Shown: positions 25,637 through 34,646 of the stretch, piece by piece
Numbering within the stretch: the first letter of the stretch is position 1
How the letters are laid out: the number at the start of each line of letters is the position of its first letter
From: Gammaproteobacteria bacterium
GTDB lineage: Bacteria; Pseudomonadota; Gammaproteobacteria; Steroidobacterales; Rariloculaceae
Assembly (NCBI GenBank): GCA_022820625.1
Contig: JAJEFE010000020.1
Location: 1 to 56,117, forward strand
Length of the DNA stretch: 56,117 nucleotides
Reading direction: 5' to 3'
Notes under the pieces: model-generated
Told to the model about the DNA's origin: nothing
Database searches by the model: none
What the model saw: only the letters and a program-made list of their open reading frames with translations
Position numbers and translations under genes: made by a program

Positions 25637-26734
25637 ATGACCCACCGCACTGATTTCACGAAACAATTTCTCCTTGCCCTGGCCGTTGCGCTGACCTCGG
25701 CATCCGGCGCCAGCGCACAGCAGATCCACCTGGACCGGCTCGAGGCCGAGCGGCTCGACGTAATGCCTCCCGCCGAGCGCGTGACCGGCAAGCCCGGCCG
25801 CATGCGGGTCGTGGAGCGTGCGTGCCGGATGATGCCGACGGACGAACTCAGGCGCAGGATCGTCGACATCGCGGTGCAGGAATGGGGTTTCTTCGGATTC
25901 AGTGTCCTCGACCAGACGATCCCCGAGGAGCCGCGGCAACGGCGCTCCGGCCCGCGGCCCCCGCGTTCGCCGCTGGAACTGATGGAAGCGGCGCGCGTCG
26001 CGGACTCGATCGCGGGCTACTGGGCCGTGACGGACGACGGCGGCTGGATCCTCGACAGGCAGAACGATGTCTGGACCGGACGGTACGGCGCCGGAGCGCG
26101 CTGGGAAGATCCATGGTCCGCGGCATTCATATCCTGGGTCATGTGCGAGGGCGGTCTCGGTGAGGACGACCTGTTCAAGCGACATATCGCGCACTACGTC
26201 TACATCGATCAGGCGATCGAAGCGCGCGACGGGGATGAACCGGATGCTGCTTACGTCGCCTACGACGTCGGCGAGATGCCCATCGAGCCGGGCGACCTGC
26301 TGTGCTCCGCGCGGCGCTCGGCGTACGTCTCGATCGGGGAGCGGCGCCGGAACCTCGGCGAGGGGGTCCGCTCTCACTGCGACATCACGATCAGGGTCGA
26401 AGAGGACAACGGCAGGATTCTTGTCATCGGCGGAAACGTCAGCGGTTCCGTGCGCCTGAAACTGTTTGCGGCCCGGTTCGAGTCGAACGGGGACGGAGAG
26501 CCCCGGGCGCGGTCGGTAACCGGCGACGATCGCACGATGTTCGCTCACCTGAAGCTCAGGGCCGAACCTCTCCACGCCGATGCGCTCGACACGAGCCCCA
26601 CGGTTCAGGCGCTCGTGGAAAGCGGCGATGACCTGAGCTGGCTCACGCAACGGCTCGCCGGCGGTGGGCCGGCGCGGGCCGCACCGGTCGCATCGTCGGC
26701 CGGCATGCCGAGCGTATCGACACTGGCCCCGTGA
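25637..26734 (+). CDS. DUF2272 domain protein, secreted
   Basis: The 365-residue product has a signal peptide (FLLALAVALTSASGASA) and the DUF2272 pattern: RIVDIAVQEWGFFG, DDGGWIL, a central WEDPWSAAFISWVMCEGG and a later GDLLCSAR. DUF2272 resembles NlpC/P60-CHAP-like folds, in which the Ser/Cys-containing SAAFISW helix sits at the active-site position, but activity has not been shown to my knowledge. Its stop overlaps the GTG start of the transporter gene as GTGA. With the M23 gene upstream it suggests an envelope-related role. Confidence 0.8.
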   Translation: MTHRTDFTKQFLLALAVALTSASGASAQQIHLDRLEAERLDVMPPAERVTGKPGRMRVVERACRMMPTDELRRRIVDIAVQEWGFFGFSVLDQTIPEEPRQRRSGPRPPRSPLELMEAARVADSIAGYWAVTDDGGWILDRQNDVWTGRYGAGARWEDPWSAAFISWVMCEGGLGEDDLFKRHIAHYVYIDQAIEARDGDEPDAAYVAYDVGEMPIEPGDLLCSARRSAYVSIGERRRNLGEGVRSHCDITIRVEEDNGRILVIGGNVSGSVRLKLFAARFESNGDGEPRARSVTGDDRTMFAHLKLRAEPLHADALDTSPTVQALVESGDDLSWLTQRLAGGGPARAAPVASSAGMPSVSTLAP

Positions 26735-28284
26735 CGCCTGCCGCCACCGGCCGGTCTTCGGCCACGGAGCGGTCATCGGCCACGGGCCGGCCTTCGGCGG
26801 AACCCGCCGTTCTCGTTCCCTCCATCGCGATCGCGGGCCTGTTCGCGGTCGCGTTTCTCGCCTCACCCGAGGAAACCGGCGTCTGGGCGCAGTCGGTCAA
26901 TGCGGCAATAGGGACCAATTTCAGTTGGCTGTACCTTGCCTTCGGCATGGTCGCCCTCGGTTTCTGCCTCTGGTTGGCGCTTGGCCCCCACGGCAGCGTC
27001 AAGCTCGGCGAAGCCGACGAACCTGTGGAATTCTCCACGCCTCACTGGGTTGCCATGATGTTCACCGCCGGGATCGGGGCAGGCACCGTGGCGTGGGGTT
27101 TCGGCGAACCGATCTACTACCTGGAAACTCCCCCGCTGGGCATCGCGCCCTATTCCAGCGAAGCCTACGAATGGGGGCACATGTACCCGATGCTCCATTG
27201 GGGCATCATTCCCTGGGCGTTCTACGCCCTGCCGGCCGTGCCCATCGCCTACACGCTCTACGTCGAGCGCGCACGCTTCCTCCGGATCGGCGAGGCCAGC
27301 GCAGCCGCTCTGCCGCGCTTCGGACACTCGACCTGGAAGGTCGTCATCGACGTCTTCATCGTCCTCGGCATCATTGCCGGCACCACGACCTCGCTCGGTA
27401 TCGGCGTGCCCCTGGTCTCGGCGCTGCTTGCGGAGCTGACCGGCCTGCAGGACAGCATCCCCGTCAAGGTCGCGGTCCTCACCGTGTGGGTCCTGTTGTT
27501 CGGCGCCAGCACGCTGCGCGGCCTGAAGCGGGGCATCCAGAAGCTGGCGGATTTCAACATGGTTCTGGCCATCCTTCTGCTGATCATCATCCTGGTGGTC
27601 GGTCCGACGCTGTTCATCCTGAAGATGATCGTGAACAGCCTGGGACTGATGGCGGACAACTTTTTCCACATCAATCTCTGGACCGACCCGATCGGCCAGA
27701 CCGGGTTTACGGAAACCTGGACGGTGTTCTACTGGGGGTGGTGGATCGCGTTCGCCGCTTTCGTGGGCCTGTTCATCGCCAGGATTTCGCGCGGCCGGAC
27801 CATTCGCCAGTTGGTGCTGGGCACCATCGGTTGGGGATCGCTGGGCACGCTGGCCTACATGTCGATCACCGGCGCCTTTTCCCTGCACCTGGAATTGAAC
27901 GACGTATTGCCGCTCAGCGATATCCTGCGGGACAGCGGCCTGTACGCGGTCACGGCCACGATCGCCGGACACCTGCCATTCGGGAATCTCAGCCTGGCCT
28001 TCTTTATCGTGCTGTGTGTCGTCTTCTATGCAACCACCATGGACTCCGCAGCCTTCGTGGCCGCCTGCGTCTGCTCCAGGAACCTTAGGGCCAGCCAGGA
28101 GCCGCAACTGCGGATGCGCCTGGCCTGGATCTCCGTCCTGTTCCTGATGACCCTGGGCGTAACCCTGTCCGGCAGCCTGTCGGCGGTGCAGTCGTTGACG
28201 GTGATCGGCTCGCTACCGGTCATTCCAATCCTGATCGTCATGAGCGTATCGCTGGTGCGGCGGCTGAACGCGCGCCGCGTTTGA
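26731..28284 (+). CDS. BCCT-family betaine/choline/carnitine transporter
   Basis: The 517-residue product has about 12 membrane helices and BCCT motifs: the glycine-rich MMFTAGIGAGTVAWGFGEPIYY, EWGHMYPMLHWGIIPWAFYAL, and the Trp-rich YWGWWIAFAAFVGLFIARISRGRT. It would import a quaternary ammonium compound, driven by sodium or protons, for osmoprotection or catabolism; the exact substrate is not decidable. The start is GTG at 26731, overlapping the upstream stop. The first 25 residues are an 18-bp tandem repeat (SSATGR-like) of no obvious function, so a later start before AVLVPSIAI is possible. Confidence 0.9.
   Translation: MTPAATGRSSATERSSATGRPSAEPAVLVPSIAIAGLFAVAFLASPEETGVWAQSVNAAIGTNFSWLYLAFGMVALGFCLWLALGPHGSVKLGEADEPVEFSTPHWVAMMFTAGIGAGTVAWGFGEPIYYLETPPLGIAPYSSEAYEWGHMYPMLHWGIIPWAFYALPAVPIAYTLYVERARFLRIGEASAAALPRFGHSTWKVVIDVFIVLGIIAGTTTSLGIGVPLVSALLAELTGLQDSIPVKVAVLTVWVLLFGASTLRGLKRGIQKLADFNMVLAILLLIIILVVGPTLFILKMIVNSLGLMADNFFHINLWTDPIGQTGFTETWTVFYWGWWIAFAAFVGLFIARISRGRTIRQLVLGTIGWGSLGTLAYMSITGAFSLHLELNDVLPLSDILRDSGLYAVTATIAGHLPFGNLSLAFFIVLCVVFYATTMDSAAFVAACVCSRNLRASQEPQLRMRLAWISVLFLMTLGVTLSGSLSAVQSLTVIGSLPVIPILIVMSVSLVRRLNARRV
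26743..26796 (+). repeat. 18-bp tandem repeat at the N-terminus of the BCCT gene
   Basis: Three 18-base units start at 26743, 26761 and 26779, each beginning GCCACSG and coding a six-residue ATGRSS/ATERSS/ATGRPS repeat ahead of the first membrane helix. Confidence 0.8.
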
Positions 28285-28291
28285 GCGAGAT

Positions 28292-28327
28292 TTCCCAACA
28301 ATTTTGTTGACAACGGATTTGTCGGGA
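28292..28327. terminator. Stem-loop between convergent genes
   Basis: TTCCCAACAA and TTGTCGGGAA pair with one mismatch around a loop that itself contains GTTG-a-CAAC. It lies between the convergent BCCT gene and the minus-strand small gene. There is no T-tract, so a role as terminator is only a guess from position. Confidence 0.3.
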
Positions 28328-28349
28328 ATACGCCTGGTCGGGACTGGTA

Positions 28350-28694
28350 TCAGCGCCGGTCCGCGCGCAGCCTCGACAAGGCCATGAGCGCTGCGCCGGT
28401 GCGCTCCAGCTCGGGTTTGCGGTCGAGTTCGTGGCGAATCAGCCGTTCCATGGTCGCCCTGTCGCCGCCGCAGGCGCTCAGCAGGTCGGCTTCCACGTCG
28501 ATGTGGCGGCGTCGTGGTTTGCCACCGCGGAAAGTGCGTTTGAGCCCTCCGAGGACGCCACCCTGGAAGCCGCGCCTGATGCCATCGCCAAGGCTCCCCC
28601 GGAGGCCGCCCCGAAGCGCCGACCGCAGCCGCGGCGCCAGGAGGATGAAGGCGACGACGGCCGCGGCGGTCAGGAAGATCGGGAATTCGCCCAT
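28350..28694 (-). CDS. Small membrane-anchored basic protein, unknown
   Basis: The 114-residue product has one N-terminal membrane helix (FPIFLTAAAVVAFILLAP), then a Gly/Arg-rich low-complexity stretch (RGGLRGSLGDGIRRGFQGGVLGG) and a helical C-terminus with conserved-looking Cys and His residues (LLSACGGDRATMERLIRHEL). I recognise no family. It is the last gene of the AsmA-DUF4159 run, starting 21 bases after the DUF4159 stop, which suggests co-transcription. Confidence 0.6.
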   Translation of the reverse strand: MGEFPIFLTAAAVVAFILLAPRLRSALRGGLRGSLGDGIRRGFQGGVLGGLKRTFRGGKPRRRHIDVEADLLSACGGDRATMERLIRHELDRKPELERTGAALMALSRLRADRR

Positions 28695-28715
28695 GCGGTT
28701 CGACCGGCGGCCCGA

Positions 28716-29504
28716 TCAATGGGTCATCGCGTAGATGATGTAGTTGATTGCGAAGCGGTAGGCCAGCGCCGTCATGGGGTTGGGGTACCAGGGGTCGTCG
28801 GCATGCTCCCAGGCGTCGCCCATGTCCATGTTGTAGTTGATCGCCACCATCAGCCGGCCCTGCTCGTCGTAGATGCCGCGCCACTGGGGCGGTCCGCCGG
28901 GTAGCTGGGCCATGATCTGGCCGCCGGGTCCGCGGTACAGGTGCCTGGCGCCGGGGATCTGGGTATTGCGGTCCAGGTCGTAGAGCACGTGCAGCAGGGG
29001 GTCGTCCTCGGGGATCTCGACGATGGGATATTCGGGCAGCACGCGCTGAATGGTCGACCTGAAGAACTCCCATTCATAGGCGCCATGGAAGTCGTCGACG
29101 ACCAGGAACCCGCCGCGCATCAGGTATTCGCGCAACCGGTCCGTTTCCTCCTGGGACAGGGTCCACCGGCCGACCTGCTGGGCGAACAGCCAGGGGTGGT
29201 TGAAGATGCGGTCGTCGATGGTCCGTACGTGAACGCTGTCGTCGGCCACTTCGAGCCGGGTGAGCCGCTGCAGGCCCTGTGAGAGGTGGTCTTCAGCTTC
29301 GGGCCAGTCGATGGCGTACCACTGCCGGTAGCCGCCGCGGAATGCCTGGGTGCCGCCGGGCATCAACCGTGCGATGTGGAACTCCGCCTCGGGGGACTCC
29401 AGGTCCCATCCCTGGCTGCGGGCGGATTCCGGAAGGATCATTCCGCCGCCCAATACCAGCGCGAGAGCCGGGAGAAAGGAAAATGTGCGCCGGTGCGTGC
29501 TCAT
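28716..29504 (-). CDS. DUF4159 domain protein, secreted
   Basis: The 262-residue product has a signal peptide (FLPALALVLGGGMILPESARS) and a single DUF4159 domain. Visible motifs are FHIARLMPGG, then DWPEAEDHL, NHPWLFAQQVGRWTLSQEETDRLREYLMRGGFLVVDDFHG, and IVEIPEDDPLLHVLYDL, ending with NYNMDMGDAWEHADD. This domain is related to glutamine-amidotransferase-like folds and is also found in BatA-type proteins. The start is the ATG at 29504; the frame continues upstream into the AsmA gene but has no support there. It follows the AsmA gene by 20 bases. Confidence 0.82.
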   Translation of the reverse strand: MSTHRRTFSFLPALALVLGGGMILPESARSQGWDLESPEAEFHIARLMPGGTQAFRGGYRQWYAIDWPEAEDHLSQGLQRLTRLEVADDSVHVRTIDDRIFNHPWLFAQQVGRWTLSQEETDRLREYLMRGGFLVVDDFHGAYEWEFFRSTIQRVLPEYPIVEIPEDDPLLHVLYDLDRNTQIPGARHLYRGPGGQIMAQLPGGPPQWRGIYDEQGRLMVAINYNMDMGDAWEHADDPWYPNPMTALAYRFAINYIIYAMTH

Positions 29505-29524
29505 GTGCAGCCAAGTATAGGCCG

Positions 29525-32380
29525 CTAGTTCAACAGGTCCAGCACCGCGTCGAGTATGACTTCTCCGGCTTCCTCCTGCAGACGTTGTCTGAGCAGTTCC
29601 CCGAAATCGGGGCCGATCCTCGGCTCGGCCACGGTTCCGCCGACCACTACGGGAATCGATCGCCCGACGAGGCCGTCCATGGTTTCGCATCCCGGGATCG
29701 GGTTGCCGGTCGTCATTTCCGCGTCCAGGTCGAAGTCGATCCCGTAGTTCACCAGGTCCAAACGGCCCCCGCCGGTGACTTCGATGGTCGCCAGGTTGCC
29801 AAGGAGATCGGAGGTCTGCGCGATGCCGTCGCGGACCTGGGCGGCGCCGCGCATCAGGCTGTAGCGGGTGGCGCTGACGGCCGCCGGCTCGGGTCGCGGG
29901 TAGCCGCCCAGCTGGTTGTAGAGTTCGCACAGCGTGTGGTCGAGATTGAATCCCTCCATGGCGCCGTCGCGGAGGGCGAATTCGATGGAACCCGTCGCGG
30001 TCGAGAGCACCTCGTCAAGGTTGTCGCCGATTCCGGTGAGTTCGACGTCGACGATACCCGTACCGCTGGTGCGCGCCGGTTCACCGGAGAGCCCGGTGAG
30101 CAGCCCTTCGATGTCGACGTCGTACAGGGAGCCCTGCAGCGAGACGAGAGGACCGCCTGCCCGGACATCGAAGTCGGCCCCGCCCTGAAACTCCCCGCCG
30201 TACAGGTCGGCCACCAGCGGTTCGATACGGCCGATGCCCTCGGCGAAGTCGATGCCGGTGGAGAAGCCGGTCATGTCGAGGCCCGAGGCCTGCAGTTCCG
30301 CGGCGCTGATCCGGCCCGCCAGGTTCAGGTCGGCGAGGGCGCCGGTGTCGAAGCCCTGGTCTTCCTGGTCCGGCGCGGCAGGAGCTTCGGAGGAGGGCGG
30401 CAGGTAGCGGTCGAGGTCGATCCGATCCACATCCAGTTCAAAAACGAAGTGCGGATCGGCGAAGTCGGTGACCTCGACGCGGCCGGTGACACTGCTGTCG
30501 TCCAGGCGCATTTGCAGCGCTGCGAACTCGGCCCCGTTCGCGCCGAGAGAAACATTCGCGTTCAGGGTCGCCTCTTGCAGCGCAACCGGATCGGCGGTGG
30601 GGGGCAAGTCCCGGCCAAAGCGTTCCAGGAGTGCGCGCGGGGAGAAATTCGCCACCTGCAGCGTTCCGGTGATGTCGGGGCTGTCCGTGGGATCGCGAAC
30701 GGTGAAGTCGCCGCTCGTCTGCAGGCCAAGTGCGCTGGCAGCGAGATCGTCCAGACGGAGGATGGATCCCGTGCCGTCGTAGTCGAACGTTGTGTCGATT
30801 CCCAGGGGGCCAAGGCGTTCCGGGCTGAGCGCGTCGGGCAGGAGATTCGGGAATACTGCGACCAGCACTTCCGGGTCCACGCCGGAGGCGACGATGCGTC
30901 CGCCGAAACTGTCGCCGTCGGCTGGCCGTGCCAAATTGCCCGCAAGGGCTGCGCCGGGAACCGCGACGGAAAACTCGCGCAGGAAAACGCTGTCGTCGTT
31001 CCGGTTGACGGTGAAGTTTGCGCTGAGGGCCAGCTGCTCGATGCCGGTGACGTTCGCTCCGGCGAGCCACTCGGGCGGCAGGACGCTGAAGAGCACTCCG
31101 GGATCGAAAGTCGGGGCCTCGAGGTCGCCTGAAATGTCCGTGTTGCTGAGAGCGAAATTCCCGGTGACGGCCATGTCCAGGAGCGAGCCTGTCAGACTGG
31201 TCAATGCGACGCGGCCCGCCAGCGGTTCGAGCTGGATTTCCGATTCAAGGCCAAAGTCGCCCAGGGACGTATCATGTTCCACCCCGAGCAACGCCAGTAC
31301 TTCGTCAGCAGGCGACTCCGCGACAGCCACGGTCCCCGCGAGAAGCGGCTCCTCGGCCAGGTTCTCTGCGGTCACATGCCAGCGCGCGGTAGTGCCGCCG
31401 ATGGTGGTTACTGCCTCGGGTACGTCCGCCGTCCAGGAGGCGGTGTCTATGCTCAACGATGGTGCAACCGCAGTGACGTCGACCGGCTCCGTGCTGGCGG
31501 AGAAATCGGTCAGCACGGTTTCGAGCTGCAGATTGTCCAAACCAATGATTCGCGATGCGTTGTCGAAGGCCGCCGATGTCTGCAGGTTGCCCGTGGCGCG
31601 TTCATCGCTCTGGCCGTCTTCGACCCGAAACTGAACGCGCAGGTCGTTCGCCCGGTAACCCGCGGCTTCGGGGCCCATTTCCAGGGAAGTCTGTCCATCG
31701 AGTTGCGCCGTGAAGGCCGGTTGTACGCTCACCCACTGGAGGCCTGCATTGATGTCGACTGGCATTCCCGCCGTAATCGGGCCGGTTCCCAGGGAGATAT
31801 CCGAGATCACGTAGCGAACCTCGTCGATGTTCTCCCGCCAGAACACGATACCGTTACGGATTTCGATGCCGGCGATGTCGACATCGCTGAAAAAGGGTTC
31901 ATTGATGGCGCTGTCCAAAGCGTCCGGCGTGGCTCCGGAACTTGTCAGCGCGCGGTCAGTGCCGTCTGCGGATGGTGGTCCCAACAGATCCGACCAGTTG
32001 TCGCGCCCTTCGCCGTCGCGGGCCAGGTTCAGTTCAAGGCCTTCCAGTACCACGGTGCCGAAATTCATCCGACCGCGGAACAGCGGCAGCAGGCGAACCC
32101 GCGCCACCGCGGAATCGACGCTGGCGAAGTCCCCGTCGCCGAAGCCTGCGGCGTGGCCGAGGAGCATCGCGCCCGTTTCGATACCCAGCCACGGAAACAG
32201 GGTCAGGGCGAGATCGTCGTCAATGTAGAATTCGCGCCCGGTGCGCTCTGCCACGAACGCTTCCAGCTCTTCCCGTACGTTGTCGGGATCGAATACCACC
32301 CACAGGAGCAGCGCAGCGACGACGAACAGCACGGCCAGCGCGGCGGCCGCGATACCGAGTAGCTTGACGATGGTCCGCAT
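29525..32380 (-). CDS. AsmA-family inner-membrane protein
   Basis: The 951-residue product starts with one membrane helix (LGIAAAALAVLFVVAALLLWVVF), followed by the AsmA N-terminal pattern EFYIDDDLALTLFPWLGIETGAMLLGHAAGFGD. A long beta-rich, repeat-like region follows, and the C-terminal AsmA_2 segment has LSGEPARTSGTGIVDVELTGIGDNLDEVLSTATGSIEFALRDGAMEGFNL. AsmA-like proteins are thought to bridge the periplasm and move phospholipids to the outer membrane. The length is greater than that of E. coli AsmA but within the family. It is the first gene of a three-gene minus-strand run. Confidence 0.9.
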   Translation of the reverse strand: MRTIVKLLGIAAAALAVLFVVAALLLWVVFDPDNVREELEAFVAERTGREFYIDDDLALTLFPWLGIETGAMLLGHAAGFGDGDFASVDSAVARVRLLPLFRGRMNFGTVVLEGLELNLARDGEGRDNWSDLLGPPSADGTDRALTSSGATPDALDSAINEPFFSDVDIAGIEIRNGIVFWRENIDEVRYVISDISLGTGPITAGMPVDINAGLQWVSVQPAFTAQLDGQTSLEMGPEAAGYRANDLRVQFRVEDGQSDERATGNLQTSAAFDNASRIIGLDNLQLETVLTDFSASTEPVDVTAVAPSLSIDTASWTADVPEAVTTIGGTTARWHVTAENLAEEPLLAGTVAVAESPADEVLALLGVEHDTSLGDFGLESEIQLEPLAGRVALTSLTGSLLDMAVTGNFALSNTDISGDLEAPTFDPGVLFSVLPPEWLAGANVTGIEQLALSANFTVNRNDDSVFLREFSVAVPGAALAGNLARPADGDSFGGRIVASGVDPEVLVAVFPNLLPDALSPERLGPLGIDTTFDYDGTGSILRLDDLAASALGLQTSGDFTVRDPTDSPDITGTLQVANFSPRALLERFGRDLPPTADPVALQEATLNANVSLGANGAEFAALQMRLDDSSVTGRVEVTDFADPHFVFELDVDRIDLDRYLPPSSEAPAAPDQEDQGFDTGALADLNLAGRISAAELQASGLDMTGFSTGIDFAEGIGRIEPLVADLYGGEFQGGADFDVRAGGPLVSLQGSLYDVDIEGLLTGLSGEPARTSGTGIVDVELTGIGDNLDEVLSTATGSIEFALRDGAMEGFNLDHTLCELYNQLGGYPRPEPAAVSATRYSLMRGAAQVRDGIAQTSDLLGNLATIEVTGGGRLDLVNYGIDFDLDAEMTTGNPIPGCETMDGLVGRSIPVVVGGTVAEPRIGPDFGELLRQRLQEEAGEVILDAVLDLLN

Positions 32381-32586
32381 AATTCACCCAATCGGGTCAA
32401 TGTGGAGTTAGTCCCGGTGAGCCTGCCGGGGTTCCCTGCCATGAAATCGTATCACCGATTCGCAAAGCGCATCGTGCCTGTGCGGGCGAGCGCCTCGGTG
32501 CACGTTGCGTTGTCGATGTAGGGAAGTGTCGTGGCGGGACAAGGAGAGAAGCGCTTCTCCGGAGGGCCAATGTCAATGGAGACGGT

Positions 32587-32709
32587 CTACGGCTGATGGC
32601 TTTCGTCGTGGTCGGGTTGGCGGACGTTTCGGGAGTTTGTGTACCACAGGAACGCTACAAGAGCGATTACCGTTATGTGCGCCAAAACGATGATTAGATC
32701 ATGGTTCAT
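32587..32709 (-). CDS. 40-residue membrane microprotein
   Basis: A 40-residue frame with a single membrane helix (DLIIVLAHITVIALVAFLWY) and a polar, His/Asp-rich tail ending DHDESHQP. Its ATG at 32709 lies within the last codons of the upstream small gene, overlapping it by 11 bases. A helix plus hydrophilic tail at this length, and the overlap, favour a real microprotein. No family is recognised. The spacer 32381-32586 downstream holds nothing else I can name. Confidence 0.45.
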   Translation of the reverse strand: MNHDLIIVLAHITVIALVAFLWYTNSRNVRQPDHDESHQP

Positions 32710-32896
32710 GGTTATGCTCCCCGGATTGTCCGAACAAGCCAATGGCGATCACGGTGCCGATGTAGATTGTCGATAGCCCCCAAGGGTTGGTCGTCAATAA
32801 CAAGGCGAGTATGCCCCCGACAACGAGACCCACGGACAAGTTACTTAGCCAGGAGAATAGACCGGGCGGTAACTTGCGGGGAGTTCGCCCTCTCAT
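32699..32896 (-). CDS. 65-residue two-helix membrane protein
   Basis: From the ATG at 32896 the 65-residue product has a basic start (RGRTPRKLPPG) and two hydrophobic helices (LSVGLVVGGILALLL and STIYIGTVIAIGLFG), ending GEHNHEP. The frame extends upstream to 32989, but the basic start next to the helix suits the shorter form. It overlaps the 40-residue gene downstream. Both lie in an AT-richer gap between the AsmA and amidase genes. I recognise no family. Confidence 0.5.
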   Translation of the reverse strand: MRGRTPRKLPPGLFSWLSNLSVGLVVGGILALLLTTNPWGLSTIYIGTVIAIGLFGQSGEHNHEP

Positions 32897-33131
32897 CGTA
32901 CTTTCTGCCGACTGTTTGATGATGCGCGTATTGTCAATGGCATGCAAGCAACTCCCGGCACTCTCTGCACGACGTGTACGAATTTCCATCGAAACACGTG
33001 CACAATGGAGCTGAAAGACCTAAATCTATCGATTCTGTTCAGTTTCTGGAGAGCGCCGCTCCGTAGCCCGTACCTGCGCCAACGTGATGGCGCGGGAGGC
33101 GAGCCGGCCCGGGCAGGAGGCATGACGACGG

Positions 33132-34517
33132 ATGAAAGGATTCGAGTTCGCAACGATTTCACAGGCTGCCGCGGCGATTCGGGCTGGAGCGACTTCGGCC
33201 GTTGAACTGACCCGGTTGTGCCTGGCCCGCGTCGAGCTCCTCGACGGGCTCCTGAATGCGTTTATCACAGTCACCGCCGATGCGGCGCTCGATGAGGCCC
33301 GGCAGGCGGATCGCGACTTGGCAGCCGGCAGGGACCGGGGGCTGCTGCACGGTATACCCGTGGCAATCAAGGACCTCGTCGATACCAGGGGCGTACTCAC
33401 CACGTACGGGTCCCGGTACTACTCGGACCATGTGCCTGACGAGGACGCGGCCGTGATCACGCGCCTCCGCGAAGCCGGCGCTGTATTTCTCGGCAAGACC
33501 GGGCTGCACGAACTGGCGTTCGGCACGACCTCGGTGAACCCGTTCTTTGGCGCCATCGGCAATCCCTGGCGCCCGGACTATCATCCCGGAGGCTCCAGCG
33601 GCGGCTCCGCCGTGGCCGTCGCGGCAGGCATGGCGTTTGCGGCGATCGGGACCGATACAGGGTGCTCCATCCGCTTGCCCGCCCAGTGCTGCGGCGGTGT
33701 AGGGCACAAGCCGACCTACGGACTGGTCAGTGCCGCGGGCGTATTGCCCCTGGTTCCTTCCATGGATCACGTGGGCCCGATGACCCGCTCTGTCCGTGAC
33801 GCCGCCCTGATGCTGGAGGCGATTGCGTCGCGCGACGAGAATGATCCCGGCGATGTGTCGCAGGCGCTCGACGACCTGATCGAACGGATGGAGGCGCCGA
33901 TCGCCGGCGGTGTCGTCGGCGTTCCGACGGACTATTTCTTCGAGGGTGGCGACGTGGACGTCAAGTTGATCGTCACAGAAGCCATCGGAGTATTCGAGGA
34001 ACTCGGGGCCAGAGTCGAGTCCGTCGATCTGCCGGACTGCCATCAGGCCTACTCCGAGGCAAACGCCACGTTCTCCGAAGTCGTCGACGTTCACCGGGAG
34101 GCCCTGGCCGACGATATCGAGGCGTTCAGCGATCCGTTTCGCGCCCGCTACTCATCCATGACGCGATACTCTCCGGCGGCTTATGAGAAAGCGCAGCGCT
34201 TCCGCAAGGAATTCACGAGGGGCATGGAAGAAGTCCTGGAACAGGTCGATGTCCTGGCCATGCCGACCGCGACCGTCGCCGCGGCGCCCATCGCGGAGCA
34301 GCCGCCCGAACACGACAAGGAACGGCGCAAGAACGCCTGCATCTTCGATTTCACCGGGCAGCCCTCCATCTCGGTGCCGTGCGGATTCACCAGCAACGGT
34401 CTTCCCGTGGGACTGATGATCTGCGGCGGGCGGTTTCGCGACGCGCGCGTTCTGCGTTACGCGCACGCCTTCGAGCAGGCAACGCCGTGGCACGGTCGGC
34501 ACCCTTCGCTTCCGTGA
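33132..34517 (+). CDS. Amidase signature family enzyme
   Basis: The 461-residue product has the Ser-cisSer-Lys triad of the amidase signature family: Lys80 in IPVAIKDLVD, the Gly/Ser loop HPGGSSGGSAVAVAAG (cis-Ser about residue 156) and the nucleophile Ser179 in GTDTGCSIRLPA. In most members the residue before this Ser is Gly; here it is Cys178. It resembles GatA but stands alone, without GatB or GatC, and so is more likely a catabolic amidase acting on an unknown amide. It is cytoplasmic, with no signal peptide. Confidence 0.9.
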   Translation: MKGFEFATISQAAAAIRAGATSAVELTRLCLARVELLDGLLNAFITVTADAALDEARQADRDLAAGRDRGLLHGIPVAIKDLVDTRGVLTTYGSRYYSDHVPDEDAAVITRLREAGAVFLGKTGLHELAFGTTSVNPFFGAIGNPWRPDYHPGGSSGGSAVAVAAGMAFAAIGTDTGCSIRLPAQCCGGVGHKPTYGLVSAAGVLPLVPSMDHVGPMTRSVRDAALMLEAIASRDENDPGDVSQALDDLIERMEAPIAGGVVGVPTDYFFEGGDVDVKLIVTEAIGVFEELGARVESVDLPDCHQAYSEANATFSEVVDVHREALADDIEAFSDPFRARYSSMTRYSPAAYEKAQRFRKEFTRGMEEVLEQVDVLAMPTATVAAAPIAEQPPEHDKERRKNACIFDFTGQPSISVPCGFTSNGLPVGLMICGGRFRDARVLRYAHAFEQATPWHGRHPSLP

Positions 34518-34532
34518 CGCTGCCGCGAAGCA

Positions 34533-34600
34533 CCGGGGCTGTCGAGAGCCGGGACGGTTGAGAGCCGGGGCTGTGCGCAACCGGGGCAGTGGGTAACCGG
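34533..34600. repeat. 16-bp tandem repeat between amidase and lipoprotein genes
   Basis: Units beginning CCGGG start at exactly 34533, 34549, 34565 and 34581, with a partial fifth at 34597. The unit is close to CCGGGGCTGTCGAGAG. The array starts 16 bases after the amidase stop and ends just before a candidate -10 box. Confidence 0.85.
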
Positions 34601-34606
34601 ATTCCC

Positions 34607-34612
34607 TATACT
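34607..34612 (+). promoter_or_regulatory. Candidate -10 box (TATACT) of the lipoprotein gene
   Basis: TATACT lies 34 bases upstream of the lipoprotein ATG and directly after the 16-bp repeat array. The -35 region would fall inside the array and shows no good match, so this is tentative. Confidence 0.3.
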
Positions 34613-34646
34613 GTCCGGCCAATCCCGAAGAATGAGGATACTTCCA

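Noticed and set aside
29279..31132. Plus-strand 617-codon frame opposite the AsmA gene
   Set aside because: Shadow of the AsmA coding region.
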